Part shown: piece after piece, positions 1 through 13,000 of the stretch
Numbering within the stretch: position 1 is the first letter of the stretch
Layout of the letters: every line of letters begins with the position of its first letter
Assembly (NCBI GenBank): GCA_023333565.1
Contig: JAJKFH010003493.1
Location: forward strand, 868,001 to 932,000
Reading direction: 5' to 3'
Source of the DNA: Puffinus mauretanicus
Taxonomy: Eukaryota > Chordata > Aves > Procellariiformes > Procellariidae
Length of the DNA: 64,000 bases
Made by a program: the position numbers and the translations under genes
Notes under the pieces: model-generated
Database searches by the model: none
Seen by the model: only the letters and a program-made list of their open reading frames with translations
What the model was told of the DNA's origin: nothing

Positions 1-3000
1 AATTGCAACTGCCTGCTTTATCGATTATGGGTGTCTAAGTACTATTTTTTTTTTCCTCTTAAGGCCAAGAACTGTTTTTAGACAAATACAATTTATGCCT
101 TTTTTTTAAAAAAAAAAACTGCTCTGCTTCATATCTGGCTTAATACAAAGGGTTTTGCCTGCTCAATACATTGAAGAAAAACGCTGTGTATTTTAGATCC
201 ATGATACCTAACTTGTAATGGGTGGGAAAACACTTAATACTAAATATGTTATTTGCAGGTGGGTGGGTGAAGTATTCAACTTCACAGGTCGAGCTTAAGA
301 TCAGTATAATAAAAATTAATTTCTTAGCTTTTTAGTGGCAAATTATCTTAAAATTGCTTGCAAATACATGAGGAAGCTATGACTTTAGCATAGCCGTAGT
401 AATGATGGGCTGCAAAAGTGTTACCAAGGTGCTACATGACCTGTGTGGTTTCAGACGCTTTCTTCCCTGTGGAGTAAGTACTTTGTATGAGGCCCATCTT
501 CTTCTCCTCTTTCAGTTTGTCTATCAAAGTCGAAAAAATGCCTTCCAGATACCTCCTACTGTATTAGTGAACAGCATACATAAATAATGTTTCCCATTCA
601 CCAGATCTTGTTTTTATTTTTCGATTATCTTGCTCACGTATACTGGCTTGTCTCTGATTAATGGAAATGGTGTCAGATGCTGGAATTTATTCTGACCAAT
701 GAACACAGCTGACTCAGGGGAGTACAATCTCTTGGAAAGTAATAGAACAAAACCCAATATGCATAAAACAAATCCAAGTCACTAGGCTTTAGCTGATAGA
801 ACCAACTACCTGTGTAATAACAGCAGCAGAAAACATTTCTCATGTGGCTGCATAAGCTATATGGTATCTAGTTCTAATGTAGCTTACTTTTTGGGGTTCC
901 CCACCTCAACATTACAGAGGTTTTTTATTAAGTAAGTAATGTATTATCCAACAGACATCAACATGATTAATACTTTGATTTGTGCAATGAAGGAATTCTA
1001 CTGTGTAAGATTTTAAATAAATTTATTTTTCTTTGAAATTGGTTTCACCTACAAATCTCCTTTCAGTATTTGGCACAAAATTTTTTACTCTGTTTTAATT
1101 TCTTGATTGTGTATAAAGGTCATTCCAAATACAAACAATTAATTTGAGGTTCATCCTCCTCCATTCAGGAAATACCCAACATCCTCTGTAGACTGCTTCG
1201 ATGTTATTCTGGGAAAGCCATTCTCTTAGATGTTGAAACCAGAAGGACTTCGTTACCTTAAGCTACGGCGTGTTCCTGTGGTTTGACTACTTGTGTCAAA
1301 AGGTTCCTGGCCAGCCTGTCCTGCGTAACAGGGAAACTTAAAATTAAGCTTCTCCCTGCGGTGCCTGAGAATTTCTGGGCTTTGCCTTTGACTCTTGGTT
1401 TATCTGCTGTGCTTCCCCCCGCACCAGAGAAGGGAGCAGTGGTGTTTGCTGAGAGGGACTTCAGAAGAACTGCCGATGCCCGAGAGGGGAGGGCAGGACG
1501 ACAGAGAGCTTGCTGTAGGCAGCATTTCCAACCCACTTGCTCCTTGCTGTGGCCAAACCGTAACCTTTGAAAAGGAAGTCCCCAGATTTGAAGCCACTTG
1601 GGAGCCAGCTGGCTTGTGAAGCATCTGTTGGTCTGGAGCATACAATCATTGACTCAGGATGGAAAAGTCATTTAAATCCATGCCACTAGTGGCTTACAGT
1701 GCTTTTTCCATTTTCAGAAGTGAAAGCTTTTCATCACAGTGACAGCAAATTACATGCAGAAGTAGCTGTAGTAAAGAGGTTCTGGTGTTTTGTGCACACA
1801 TGTGCATTTGTTAAATAAAACCGTAAAATTGCATAAAGTAAGGACCAAAGTCCTCGAATAAGTATGTTAAATGACACCGGAAAAAAAATTCACTTGAATG
1901 CAAACTTTGAACGTTTTAAAACTTCACCCAACCCACTCATTTGACAATTTTTAATTTAAGAAAGCACTAATTCCGTTTAACAGAAATGGAAAACAGCTTT
2001 TGGGGCTGAAGGAGGTTGTTGCTTTGCAGGTTTAAGTGAGCATATGGCAAGCTGATGAAATATGTATTTGGATATTCGGGAAGTTGGACTAACCTTCTAA
2101 TAACTCATATGTAAACTTCCACTGTTGGGTTCATTTTAAATATTTTTAAAATCTGATCATTTTAAGTCTCCCTGCCAGTTTTGTGGGTTTACAACTGATT
2201 AGTTTTCCTCTTTTGTGAACCAGCCATATTGAGGAAAGCAAACTCCCAAATTAGCCGTGATGCACTGTCAAATGTTTACAGCTGGAAAAAGACAAGAGCA
2301 GTACTAGACATATGGTGGAGTTACAGTAAGACAATACCCATTCCAAATAATTTCACACAGGCCCCTGTAAGTATACAATGATGAACTATACTGGTGTGAT
2401 GCAAAGCAGATTTAATTTTATTTCAAAAACGGCTTGCAGTAGACTTTGAGACGCCTACGCACAGATACCTGTGTTTTTCATGATGCTGTGGCCTGGTAAA
2501 GGAAGAGTGAAAAGCGCCGGTACCTGACTGACTCGCCTGCATTTTCTTCTGATCTTCAGACAGGCCCTGTGAAGAACAGTGGTCGCAGAGCGGTAAGGTG
2601 TTTCCTTGTTGCTTTGTGTAGTTTGAATACAAAAAGGCATGTGGTTTTTCAGGGGTTTGTTCTATTGCTTTGGTTTTTTAAGGGTCAGGCTTTTGTCCCT
2701 TTCTGTAGGGGGGTGGTGTGCTACTTATAATTGTATAAACATAGGACAGTGGCCAAAAGTAGTTCATTTTTTTATTATCAGCACTAAAGGTAAACCCTAA
2801 TTTTAATCGAGTTGCAAATTCCCAAAGTCTGATAAGCAGTTGAACCATTTTTTTAAAAAAAAACCTGTTCTCTGTAGTAAATGTGTTGTGATGTGAACTG
2901 AGATCAGTGTCCAGCAGAATTCATTTCATTATATTTTTAGATGGAAGAGACAAAGTGGTTCAAACATCAAGACAATTCAGGATACAGTAATTAAGTGGTA

Positions 3001-6000
3001 AGATGATGGTGTTTGCGTATGGATGTTTGATCTAGGGGAGAAGCATGAAAGAAATAACCAGGTGCTTATTGTTACTGATTTTTAACTAGATGGAACACTT
3101 AACATTTCAACTGTATTTGACCTTTTTTGGACCAGCAGAATAAAGAGAGAACACAAGCTTGCAGGAACTACTTGCGGAGGAGTATGGCTGTACTAAGTAT
3201 GAGGCAGAATGGGTTTCTGGTTTACAGATTAGTTGCTGGGGCAGGACTCGGAGACTGCAATGGTAGGTAGGTAGTTCCACTCCTCTTTGAAAACCCTGTG
3301 CATTACAGAATGCCACTCATCTTTCCTCAGAGTTTTCGTTTTACTCTGTGAAGGCAAAGTTTTTAAGCAAGTATACGACACCCTCTTCCTCCTTCCTTTT
3401 GGATTTCACATTTGTAGGGGGCTTCTCTCAGGGGGTTGAAGAGAGCTTTAATACACTGAAAGAGTGCAGCCTGAACTGAAAAATGTGGGTGTCCAGGGCG
3501 CTTGCCACGTTCTCCCAAGTGCTACAAAGAGGCCCCTTTGCTGCAGAAACTCTGGCAGACGCCTTGCTGCACTGTGTGAGGGTGCTAGGTGACAAATCAG
3601 TCTTCTAGCTTTAAGACTTTATTCCATCAATCACTAGTGCCCATAGCGGATGGTTTTAAACGGGCTGAGGGCATGGTTCCCACTAAAGGAGGTAAGCACG
3701 GGGTGCAGGATGGTTGTACGGCTACAGTGAAAGCCATGCAACTTTGTGAAAGGTTCTAGTTGTAACAGGCAGTCTTAGAATTGGAACGGCAAACACTTGG
3801 TAATGCCACCTTAATTTTTAAGAAGGTCACCTGTTAGAAAACATCAGATGCTTCTGCAAATACTAGCTATGATGGGCTAGCAGCATTGCCACGCTTCAGA
3901 CTTTGGCTGACCTACTTGAGTTAGTCCCTGCCTCTCCACTTAATTCATCTTTTTATATTAATAGGCTAATGTGAAAACATGGGAGATACACCTAAGCTAA
4001 TTCCACCAATTGTCTACTCCTGCAAAGAATAATAAGAATCCTGCAGAATTGGTTTCAAAATGAGAAAACATGAAGAAACATCCAGGGACCATTACTTAGA
4101 GTTGCAATCCCTGGTTTAGATGGAGATGGCTAGGTGAAGTACTGCATCTCTGCATGAATGGCAACTCCCTCATCGCCTACAGGTGGCTACTCTCAGTAAG
4201 TGCAGGCAGCTACATCCTCTGGTTTTTTGGGAGGTGGAGGGGCTCAGGGGGGAAGACAGCCAGGCTTCCCGAGCTATACCCTCTTGTCATTCATGAGTAA
4301 CTTCTGACAAAATAGAAGTGCTTTTTTAAAAATGCTCAAGGTGTAACAAAAAAGCTTCCAGTTCACTGCTGAAGCACAGCTGAAGACTTTGTCAATACTA
4401 CTGACGTTTTCTTACATTGATTAGAATCTAGGGCTGCTTCCTGTTAACCTCAGTAGGAAGGAGAGGTTGCAGCTGAGACAAAAACAAAACCAAAGCAATT
4501 TACTAGTATGAGTTTGTCACTTCATAGTACTCATTCTTTCATTTAAACTTTAAATAAAAGATGTAAATGCAATCAAAATACAGGATACTGCAGAAGACAT
4601 TAAGAAAGTGAAAGGTGTGAAATCAAGAATTCAAAACTAGGAAACATCACATTAAGGCCATGGGTGTATTACAGAGGAAGCTGATGCCAGAGCCAAGGGC
4701 AAAGCCCAGCTCCAAGTGCCACAGTAAACAAAGGAGGAGCTGCAATAACGCAGTTCTCCCTTGCACACACAACGGTGTAGGTAGAGAGAAAGGAATGCTG
4801 ACAGCGTAATTCACTATGTGCAATTTCAGGCTTGACAGCAGAGCCTGGTTATCGGTGCAGAAGTGAGTTGTTACAGTCCTTCACATAAAGCACATAGAGA
4901 ATGGTGGGGGAGTAACACCTGCAGGTTAAACCAGGCTTTGTTCCACTACAGGCATTAATTCCTTCCCAGCAGCGAGGTTCCCCTCACCTGCTGAACATAC
5001 TTTTAGCTGAGCCAGGAAAGGAGAAACCCGTTGCTGGTGCTGTTGCCTGTGTTCACCAGCTGTGGTGCCAACCTGCGGTGAGCCCTCGGTGCAGGCACAT
5101 ACCACTGGACGCACACAGCACTTGCCTCTAAGAGAACGCTCACCCCAGCCCAAATCCTCTTTGGAGTGCTTTTGACAAAAATTACAAACACCCAGGCACG
5201 CTTTCCAGAGGTTGAAAATGTAGCAGATTTTCATAGTGGGATAACAGAACAGTCGCCATCCTTAAAAAAACACTTCACCATCTACCTTACGTTTCCTTTT
5301 TTCTAAATACATACAGGGAAACAACTAATTTTCCACTAACTGATTTGGAATATTTTTATTTTCCAAAGTGCTTGGACTGAGGAGCCAAGAGCAAGTACAG
5401 GTGTAGGAAACTTCATTCCACAAAAGTTCTTTTAAGGGGGTTAGTTTTAGAGCTGAGTGCCACTTGAATTTGCCTAACAAGGCAGAATGCTACACATCTT
5501 TTCAGTTTTTCATTCAAAAGCACTCCCCAGTCCTCCAGCCAATCTGCTGTGTAATAACAGAAGCAATATTCTTATTACTCTAGTAAAAGGAATAGAATAA
5601 AGGGCGAGGACTAACCTGCAATGTTAATTTAAGTACTTCACATACATGTGTCTCAAAGTCTGATTTGAATTTCCTACTTGAATAGCTTTAGAGCAGTACT
5701 GGTTTTGTGGTGAAACGGTACTAAAATAAACAAGTCAAATTTTGCATGTTCTGATGGAAAATCCTACTGCTTACTCAGGCAAAAATCTTTTTTTGTGAAA
5801 TCAGGACATTAAAGTTACCATGTGAGTAAGTCTTCTAAGTGCAGCCTTTCCTTGTGAAGAAATTTTTTCTTTCAAAATGCTTCAAAAGATACTCCAAAAT
5901 AGAAATACAAAGTTTTACAGACTGTCTCTAGTGAAGCCATTTATGCATTTGGGAGTTCTACAGTTAAGCAGCTTCAAGTATCAGTATACAAAAGATCCTT

Positions 6001-6750
6001 TGTATGCCCCTTTTTAAATAGGGACTTGCTTACACTTAGTTTCTGCAAGAAGTGACCTGCATCTTACACACCTAGTTTAGTTGTTTACTCACCTCTACCT
6101 GTAATACTTTTGCAAGTGTGGTCACTCGCTTACTCCTGAAGTGTGGAAGCTTATACAATCATCTCCATTCTGGAAGAGGAAAGCAGGGGCGGATACTGCT
6201 CTCAGTGATTTTGCCTTCAGCGTGCCTTCTCCCATTCTCAGGAAAGGTCTCAATCAGATGACTTTTTCCTCTAGAGCCGAAACGGTCAGTCTGGGCCACA
6301 CACGGGCGTGGGGCATCCATCTCTTCTGACAATGTAGACTTAAAAATGAGTCACAGTGTAGGCAAAAAGTACTATCAGGCTCTCATATGACTCGACATTT
6401 TCGTGAAAAAGATAAATCAAATTGGTCCAAGCAGCTTTGCTCTTCTGCATTTGCCACCCTTCTCTTCTAGTAAGAGCATCAAGCGCATTGCCATGCACCC
6501 TCAGCTTCAGATGACAAATAGACCAATTTTAATGTATACCCAATTTGTGATCAGTCAATACAACTTCAATTATTCACCCTTAAGTTTTTATGTAGCCTGC
6601 CACACATACTTAGACACAAGCTTTAAATTCCAAAAGGCCATTTGTAAATTGGTTTCAAAATCTCGAGTCCAGACAGAGGAACAGACCTTTGCAAGTTCTC
6701 TTGCAAACTGTGACAGCATGTTTTATATCTTTAATCACAGAAAAGAAAAA
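1..6750. other. Flank beyond the 3' end of CMC1; no gene supported
   Basis: This is AT-rich sequence with only short chance frames. Several AATAAA motifs occur on the plus strand (for example near 1,016, 1,815, 4,552 and 5,590). In human the next gene on this side is AZI2, convergent with CMC1, so part of its 3' UTR might lie here. No AZI2 coding sequence is visible. A somewhat more GC-rich patch at about 1,260-1,640 is open in several frames but is not recognised. Confidence 0.6.
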
Positions 6751-6776
6751 AATTGACTTTTAAGTTCAGAGATTAT

Positions 6777-6782
6777 TTTATT
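6777..6782 (-). terminator. Candidate CMC1 poly(A) signal AATAAA
   Basis: TTTATT on the plus strand reads AATAAA in the sense of CMC1, 129 nt beyond the stop codon. Cleavage 10-30 nt further on would give a 3' UTR of about 150 nt. The next bases in the sense strand include a TGTG element that could act as the downstream GU-rich part. This is the first AATAAA after the stop; actual use is inferred. Confidence 0.55.
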
Positions 6783-6910
6783 CTCCATTCATCTCATTTT
6801 GTGTATTTCAGTTAAATTCCACACAGAGGGGTACAGATGATTTAAGTCTGTTTAAATCAAGTCAGATCAAAGTTGGATATAAAATTTGAAAAGTTCATTT
6901 TAAGATTTAA

Positions 6911-7025
6911 CTACACATTTGAAGTAAGCTTCTGTCTTTTTTTCTTAATTCCAGTTGCTCTGTATTCTTCTCTTTGCTTCAAATATTCTGTTTTGCATTC
7001 CTCATAGAATAATGGATCAGAATAG
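6911..7025 (-). CDS. CMC1: CMC1 coding exon 4 with stop codon
   Basis: This terminal coding exon encodes residues 70-107 (YYSDPLFYEECKTEY through a lysine-rich tail) and ends with TAG at 6913-6911. The acceptor is tctcttgtag. The FYEEC and YLKQREE elements match the conserved C-terminal part of the family. A candidate poly(A) signal lies about 130 bp downstream. Confidence 0.95.
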
Positions 7026-10000
7026 CTACAAGAGAGACAAATACATAATTCTGTTTTTCATCTTGGAATATGGAACAGATATTGCATGAATAACACTCAT
7101 AACTGATCTTCCTTTCACACCCAAAGAAAATTTGCCTGCCTTCAATAATAAAATACCTTTTTTTATAAAGTACATAAGCGGTTTAAGGTATCTTCGTAAA
7201 CTCTAAATACTGAGTTGGTCTGCATTCTCTCACGATATTGCTCTCTCTTGAGGCATAGTCCTTTTCAAGCCTCTACAGTGAAGCCATTTAGAGGAAAGGT
7301 AGAAAAAGGGAAAGACATTTGGTATTTCAGTTCAGCTAAATAATCTGTTATTATTTGCAGTAGGGAATCTGCTGGAGTACATGTATATTTATGCACTCAA
7401 GCAACTACTGGGAACAGGTTCAAGTATATGTCCTGAACAGTAAACATGTAGGTCCTTGATTATTAAATTAAATTCATTTTTCTCATAATTTTGATTTTAA
7501 GTATAATTATTCAAGCACTAAATATTTTTTTCAGTAGTATGTATTTGGTTTGGGTGTTGCTTTTTTTTTCTTTTCTTTTTTTTTTTTTTCAAAAAGGCAA
7601 AATTTAATGCATGGAGGTATAGACAAATAAAACTGAGTAACTCCATCAAGTTCTCACTGCAGTTAGGCTTGAACTCATCAAAAAATTGATGTTTTTTCAT
7701 CAATTCCCAAATACCTGAGAAGAACTGTCACTAGTTTAAAGGCATTTAGTCTTAATCTGTGGTTTATCAGGGCAGGACACACATTCCACCAAAAACCAAA
7801 CCAACCTTCTTCTCCCCTCAGTCAAACTCAAAAAATCCCCAACCCTCACCCTGGGAAATTCAAGAATCTAACACTTCAGCCTGATGGCACTGGGGATAAA
7901 TTAGGACTTCCAAAAGAGACGTTTCAATCCACCATGGCATCAAGTTGACCTCTTAAGTATCTAACAACTTCCCATTGCTGCTCCTATTGCTGTTCAGAAC
8001 AGCAGGACACTTTCAGGACAAAGACTACATCTTAAAAAACAGTTCAAGAAGCAAAATCAAAACAAACTTATCCTGTCTCACTAACAGAGTATGAAGGTGC
8101 TTCTGCTGCTAACCCCCGTTCGCCCCATATGTAATTCACGGCTACATGTCGTCTGGGCTGAAAATCTGGATCTGTCACCATTTAAATCAAGTAGAGAGTC
8201 TTCATAGCCATAGGACACCTTCATTAAGGAAGTAAAATTTTGTCAGGTAGGGCCCTGACCAGCACTTTTTTTTTCTAAAGCAAAGATGCAATTTTCAGAA
8301 AATACATCAAAGTCAATAACCTTGCAAAACCCTTTTGAGAAGATTTAAGATTTCTACTCATTTCTAGATTAGTATAGGCCATACAACAAAAAAACAACAA
8401 AAACTCATGAGGGACTTACTAGCCAACCAGACAATCTTTCAGTGCTGTGTTCTCTTGCCGACACTTCACCACCATAAGAAGACCAGTTTCTTGACAGCAT
8501 TTAGTAAATGCTGGGGGGAAAAAAAACCAACACAAATGAAATTAAAGTTACAAGAATGATAACTGGTAAAAAAATCCTCCTATGTGTATACTATTCCATA
8601 TAAAAAAACCTCACAGACCAGATCTGATTTATTATTATTAATATAACCATAGTTGGTCTGGAGTCTTACACTCTTTGTAAGGTCTTTGTCACTTGTTTAG
8701 CAACAAGATTTTAATTGGGATTCTCCCCTCATATCATATAACACGTTCACACACATACTGCTGTTGCTAATACTAACAAATTTCTGAAGTTATTCTTGCA
8801 GCAAATCCATAATTCTTGCACCTGCTTTTCATAGTGACTACTCAGGGCTACCACAGCAAAACAAAAGGAAGCACAAAAAATTAGGTAAGCCAGGGTTGTT
8901 AGCGTTTCCTCTACAATGAAAGCTTTTGAAATTACTAAAGCACATTTGTATCTACAAATTAAGAGGGCGGTAATGTTGACCACAACTACTATCTCAAAGA
9001 AATGCCACTGGCAATCACCTCCTGTGAAGGTTCCCTTAGGACAGGAGATAAGAAACGGTGAGGTCATGGTTGTTTCCTGGCATTTCCAAAAATCCCTCCT
9101 GGGTGTGCAACTGCTGGGTGTGCCAGCAGTTTATCAGCCGTGAGTGCCAGGTTGTACACCATGGCACTACAGTGGTCCAAGAAGGACTGCTATATTCTCT
9201 GTATCTTCTTTGCGTTGTGTAGTGGCCTGTAGCTGTTCTTCAATATGGAGTTTCTTCAAAGTCCAAATGGCTAGTAAAGAGCACTGTCCACAAAAATACT
9301 GATGATCATCTACATTTCTGGGATCATGATCTCTGGCATTGAAGAACAAGGGAACATACAAGAGAGGAGAGACAATGATCTGCCTCTTCCCAAGATAAAC
9401 AATCTTGCATCGGTTTGGTCAATGAAGTGAAAGTACCTGGTCAGTCTTACAGGTCTCGAGACTTAAAAACAAGTCAGTGAGATACTGAAAAAGAAATAGC
9501 TTTGGGGGCTGGAGGGGAAGCAAAGTAATGGTTAAGGGTGTGGTTTTTATCTGGGATTAGCTAAAATGATGTCTTATTGTCACCACCACCCCGTACAGGT
9601 GTTTCACTAAGAATTGGCTATTATTCCTATCAGGAGATTTCAAACTGTTTTGTTATAAGGGGTCTGAGTTAGTAATCATCTGCATTTAACAGGTGGAAAA
9701 GAGAGAGAGAGAGAAAGCCAAATGTCCGAGATCAACCAGTAGCCAGGTCAAGTACAAAGTCAAATCTACTGTGTCCCCTTCTACAGTTTCATCCATTTCT
9801 CCTCTTCTGAGCTTCTTCTGGAAGTGATTTAATATCCAACAAATTTAGGGCATACATAAATTGTTATATGCTTGAACATCTTTAGCAAAACCTACAGCTA
9901 ATCCAGTAACATCAAAACTTATAATGCTACATCATACAAAGGGTAAATCACATTAGCTATAATGTTTATGTACATTCAGTATATGCACATTGAATATCAT

Positions 10001-13000
10001 ATATCTATATATATATGCTCAACGCATTGCTCTTCTTCTGTTTTGTCCAAAAACTTGTACTTCATGTACTCACACCAGAATCTTCCACTTTTTGTACACA
10101 GTGATCAGATATGTAATATTTACGGAAGTAGCAATTTTTGCATTCTTTAAGCTTACTGTATAGATATACCTTCCGAAGTCATGCTGAGAATCAAAAAGGC
10201 ACCTCAAATACCTGCAAGTTATTGACCACATGAAAATATGGGCACGGCTGTTAAACATACCAACTGTAGCATAATCCTGTACCTATCCTTGTATGTTTTC
10301 AAGACATTTAGCTGAAGTTTCAAATTTGCCTACTAAGTAACTGTTGATCCCGTATGATGATGTAACTTCCATTACATCAAAATTTAAATAAACAAGAAAA
10401 CAGATTTGTGCCTATAAAAGCAGCAAGATGGAATCCTATCCTTTGCTCACAGCAGATGCCCACTGAAATGGCCACAAAGCAGTCGCGGACCTTAGTGGAA
10501 CAAAATCCACCTTCTAGTATTCTGGACACTACCAACAAGACTTTAAGGAGAAAGTGATCCAACAGCTGCGAGCAACCCCTAGGTGAGGCTAATCTGCTTG
10601 CCCATGGCTATATTAATTAGGCTTTTGATATAACAACTTACCAAAAAAAATTATTGTTTGTTGAAAGTGTCCATGACAGTCTTAAGTGTGCTGACACTGC
10701 CAAACTTACATGTATTTTTGCAAAACTTTGCAAAGAATGGACGTCTTATCTACTTTGAAGATATTATTGATGAACACTTAAAACTGCTTCAGCACAGCAC
10801 CTAATGTTATACACTGGTGACATCACCATATGCCGCTTGAAAATGTACCAGATGAAAGTATGCAAAAAATGGGTTTAAATTAACCAGTTAATTCCTAGTT
10901 GGGAAGACACTGTAACCTGTGCTCAAAGGTATCTATTAACAACCATACTCAAGTTCTAAGATCTTGTTTGGGATGTGTTTTAGTTTAAATCTAAAATCAT
11001 CCAAATACACAACTGCACTTTGAGGATACTTCTGAATAGTTGAAGTTTACGAAGCAGTGTAAGCTCAGAACAATACGAGAAGTGTGCTATCAGATTATCA
11101 AAATGTTTCTTTGGCTTTTAAAGGTGAATCTGATGTTTCTTCTCGTGTTTCCTGGACTGTTTACTTTGAATGTCCCTACATCAGCATCTCGGAAAAATCA
11201 TACCTATTATCACATTTCTAAAAATGTCCTTTGTTTTTTCTGGGAAAAACGTCAGAAGCCTGTGAAAGCTTATGGTTTGTCTAGTGACCAGTTTGATTTC
11301 TACTCTCTACAGGCACTTCCTTAAGTGCTGCGCTGGGTTTTTTTGTAGCAATCATTCCTTCTGGAAACTGTGAAGTAAAAAAACCACTGAAGACAACAGG
11401 AGGTCCCTCTCACTTGTTAGCTCACCAGTCTTGATTGGTTCAAGGCGTGATGTCCCAGTGAACAAAACCTGAACTGCAATTGCAAGCATTCCCTGGCTTC
11501 AGAAGGCCCTGCTTGCGGTACACGGCCAGGCATTCTTGCAAAGTGATAAAACTGCTTCCAGCTATCTAGCTTTAACGTTGCTGATGCTTAACAACAGAGG
11601 GGAAAACAGGAGCAGGTTAAAGCATATTGAGCATCCTCACCTAAGCACACAAAATCTGATTATCTCTCCTCTGACTTCCAGCACTTTAAAATCTCATGGG
11701 CAGTCACCTAAGGAGTGTGGTGCACAATAGGTTTAGTTATAAACGTTTACCAGAAACCTTACAGGAGCTGGAGAATGTTGGTTTATTTTTAATTATGCAC
11801 TGTCTTACTCTTTCGTGAAACAAAACATCTCAATGTTGAGCCACACAAAGAGTGTTAAAACTACTGGTTTGGAGAATACTCTCACAAATAGTGCACAATA
11901 GTTCCAGATATGATCTCAAGCCAAGAATTAATCTCCATCTCTGTAATCTTGACAATCACCACTCATTCCTCACTCAAGCAATACCTGCATCGTAGACCAA
12001 AGCTTCAGAGTGCATAGCAAGATACCACAAAAGGAGCGGAGACACAGGATCTGATTACAAACCCATTGTAGTGTAACATGTTAACAGCTACAAGCGGTAA
12101 TCAGAACGCTAGGGAACCCGGTCTCACATTCAAACGAATCTGCTTCCTGATACTGCACGTGATACAAAGAACAATTGCTCTTTCAGAGCAGAATTGATCT
12201 TTTAGAAATCTTGCGCATCATCCCATCTTTACGACCTTAGCAAATGGCTATCTATGACTTTACAAGCTCATATAATGCTTTCTTTCTCCTTGCAAGCAGC
12301 AAGCTACCAAAACAGAACCTCAGGCAGGAGTGAAACTAGATGCAAATAATTCAGTGCAGATTGTAACAGAACAGAAAGAAATGTTTCAAACAAGCAAGAA
12401 AGGTTATCCCCAATATTTACAAACACAAGCTAAATAAAATGAGGGACGGAGCTCAACATGACAGGAGGGAAAATGCCTTGTTACAAAGGGGAAAAAAGCT
12501 TGCTCTCCACAAAATGAATGCTGATGAGGCTTTGCCAGGACAGCTACATATGTCCGCCACTGAATGCTCTATGCACAGATAAGGACAGATCCAGTACTGC
12601 GTCAAAGAGCTGCAGGTGCCTACCAGTTACCACGGAAACTGGCTTCGGGCCTCTCTTTCACCTGCAGCAGTTATGGTTCATGACGTCATATCTGACATAG
12701 GTTAGCCCCACAGGCTCTTCTCCGTGCCATAGGCTGTGTCTGAGGGGATGCACACTGAGCAAAGAACTCTTCTTGAGGACACAGTTCACAGATTCAAGGC
12801 CAGATTTCATCTTCTTCCTCTCTCTCACGAAGAAAGCTCTGCCCTTCGGATGTAAGGCAAATCCAAAATAAGTTTTGGGCACAGTTCTGAGAATTTTAAG
12901 TCTCATTATTCTTTGGCCATTACAGCCACATAGAGAGATTTTAACTGCTAAAGCAAGCTTACAATTTAGTACCTTCTCTAAATCAACCCAGTATGTACGG

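Noticed and set aside
1..4600. AZI2 3' UTR
   Set aside because: It is expected from human gene order, but no AZI2 coding sequence or distinctive UTR element can be recognised here.
6403..6756. 117-codon open frame on the plus strand below CMC1 exon 4
   Set aside because: It has no recognisable domain and lies opposite the CMC1 3' end; likely chance.
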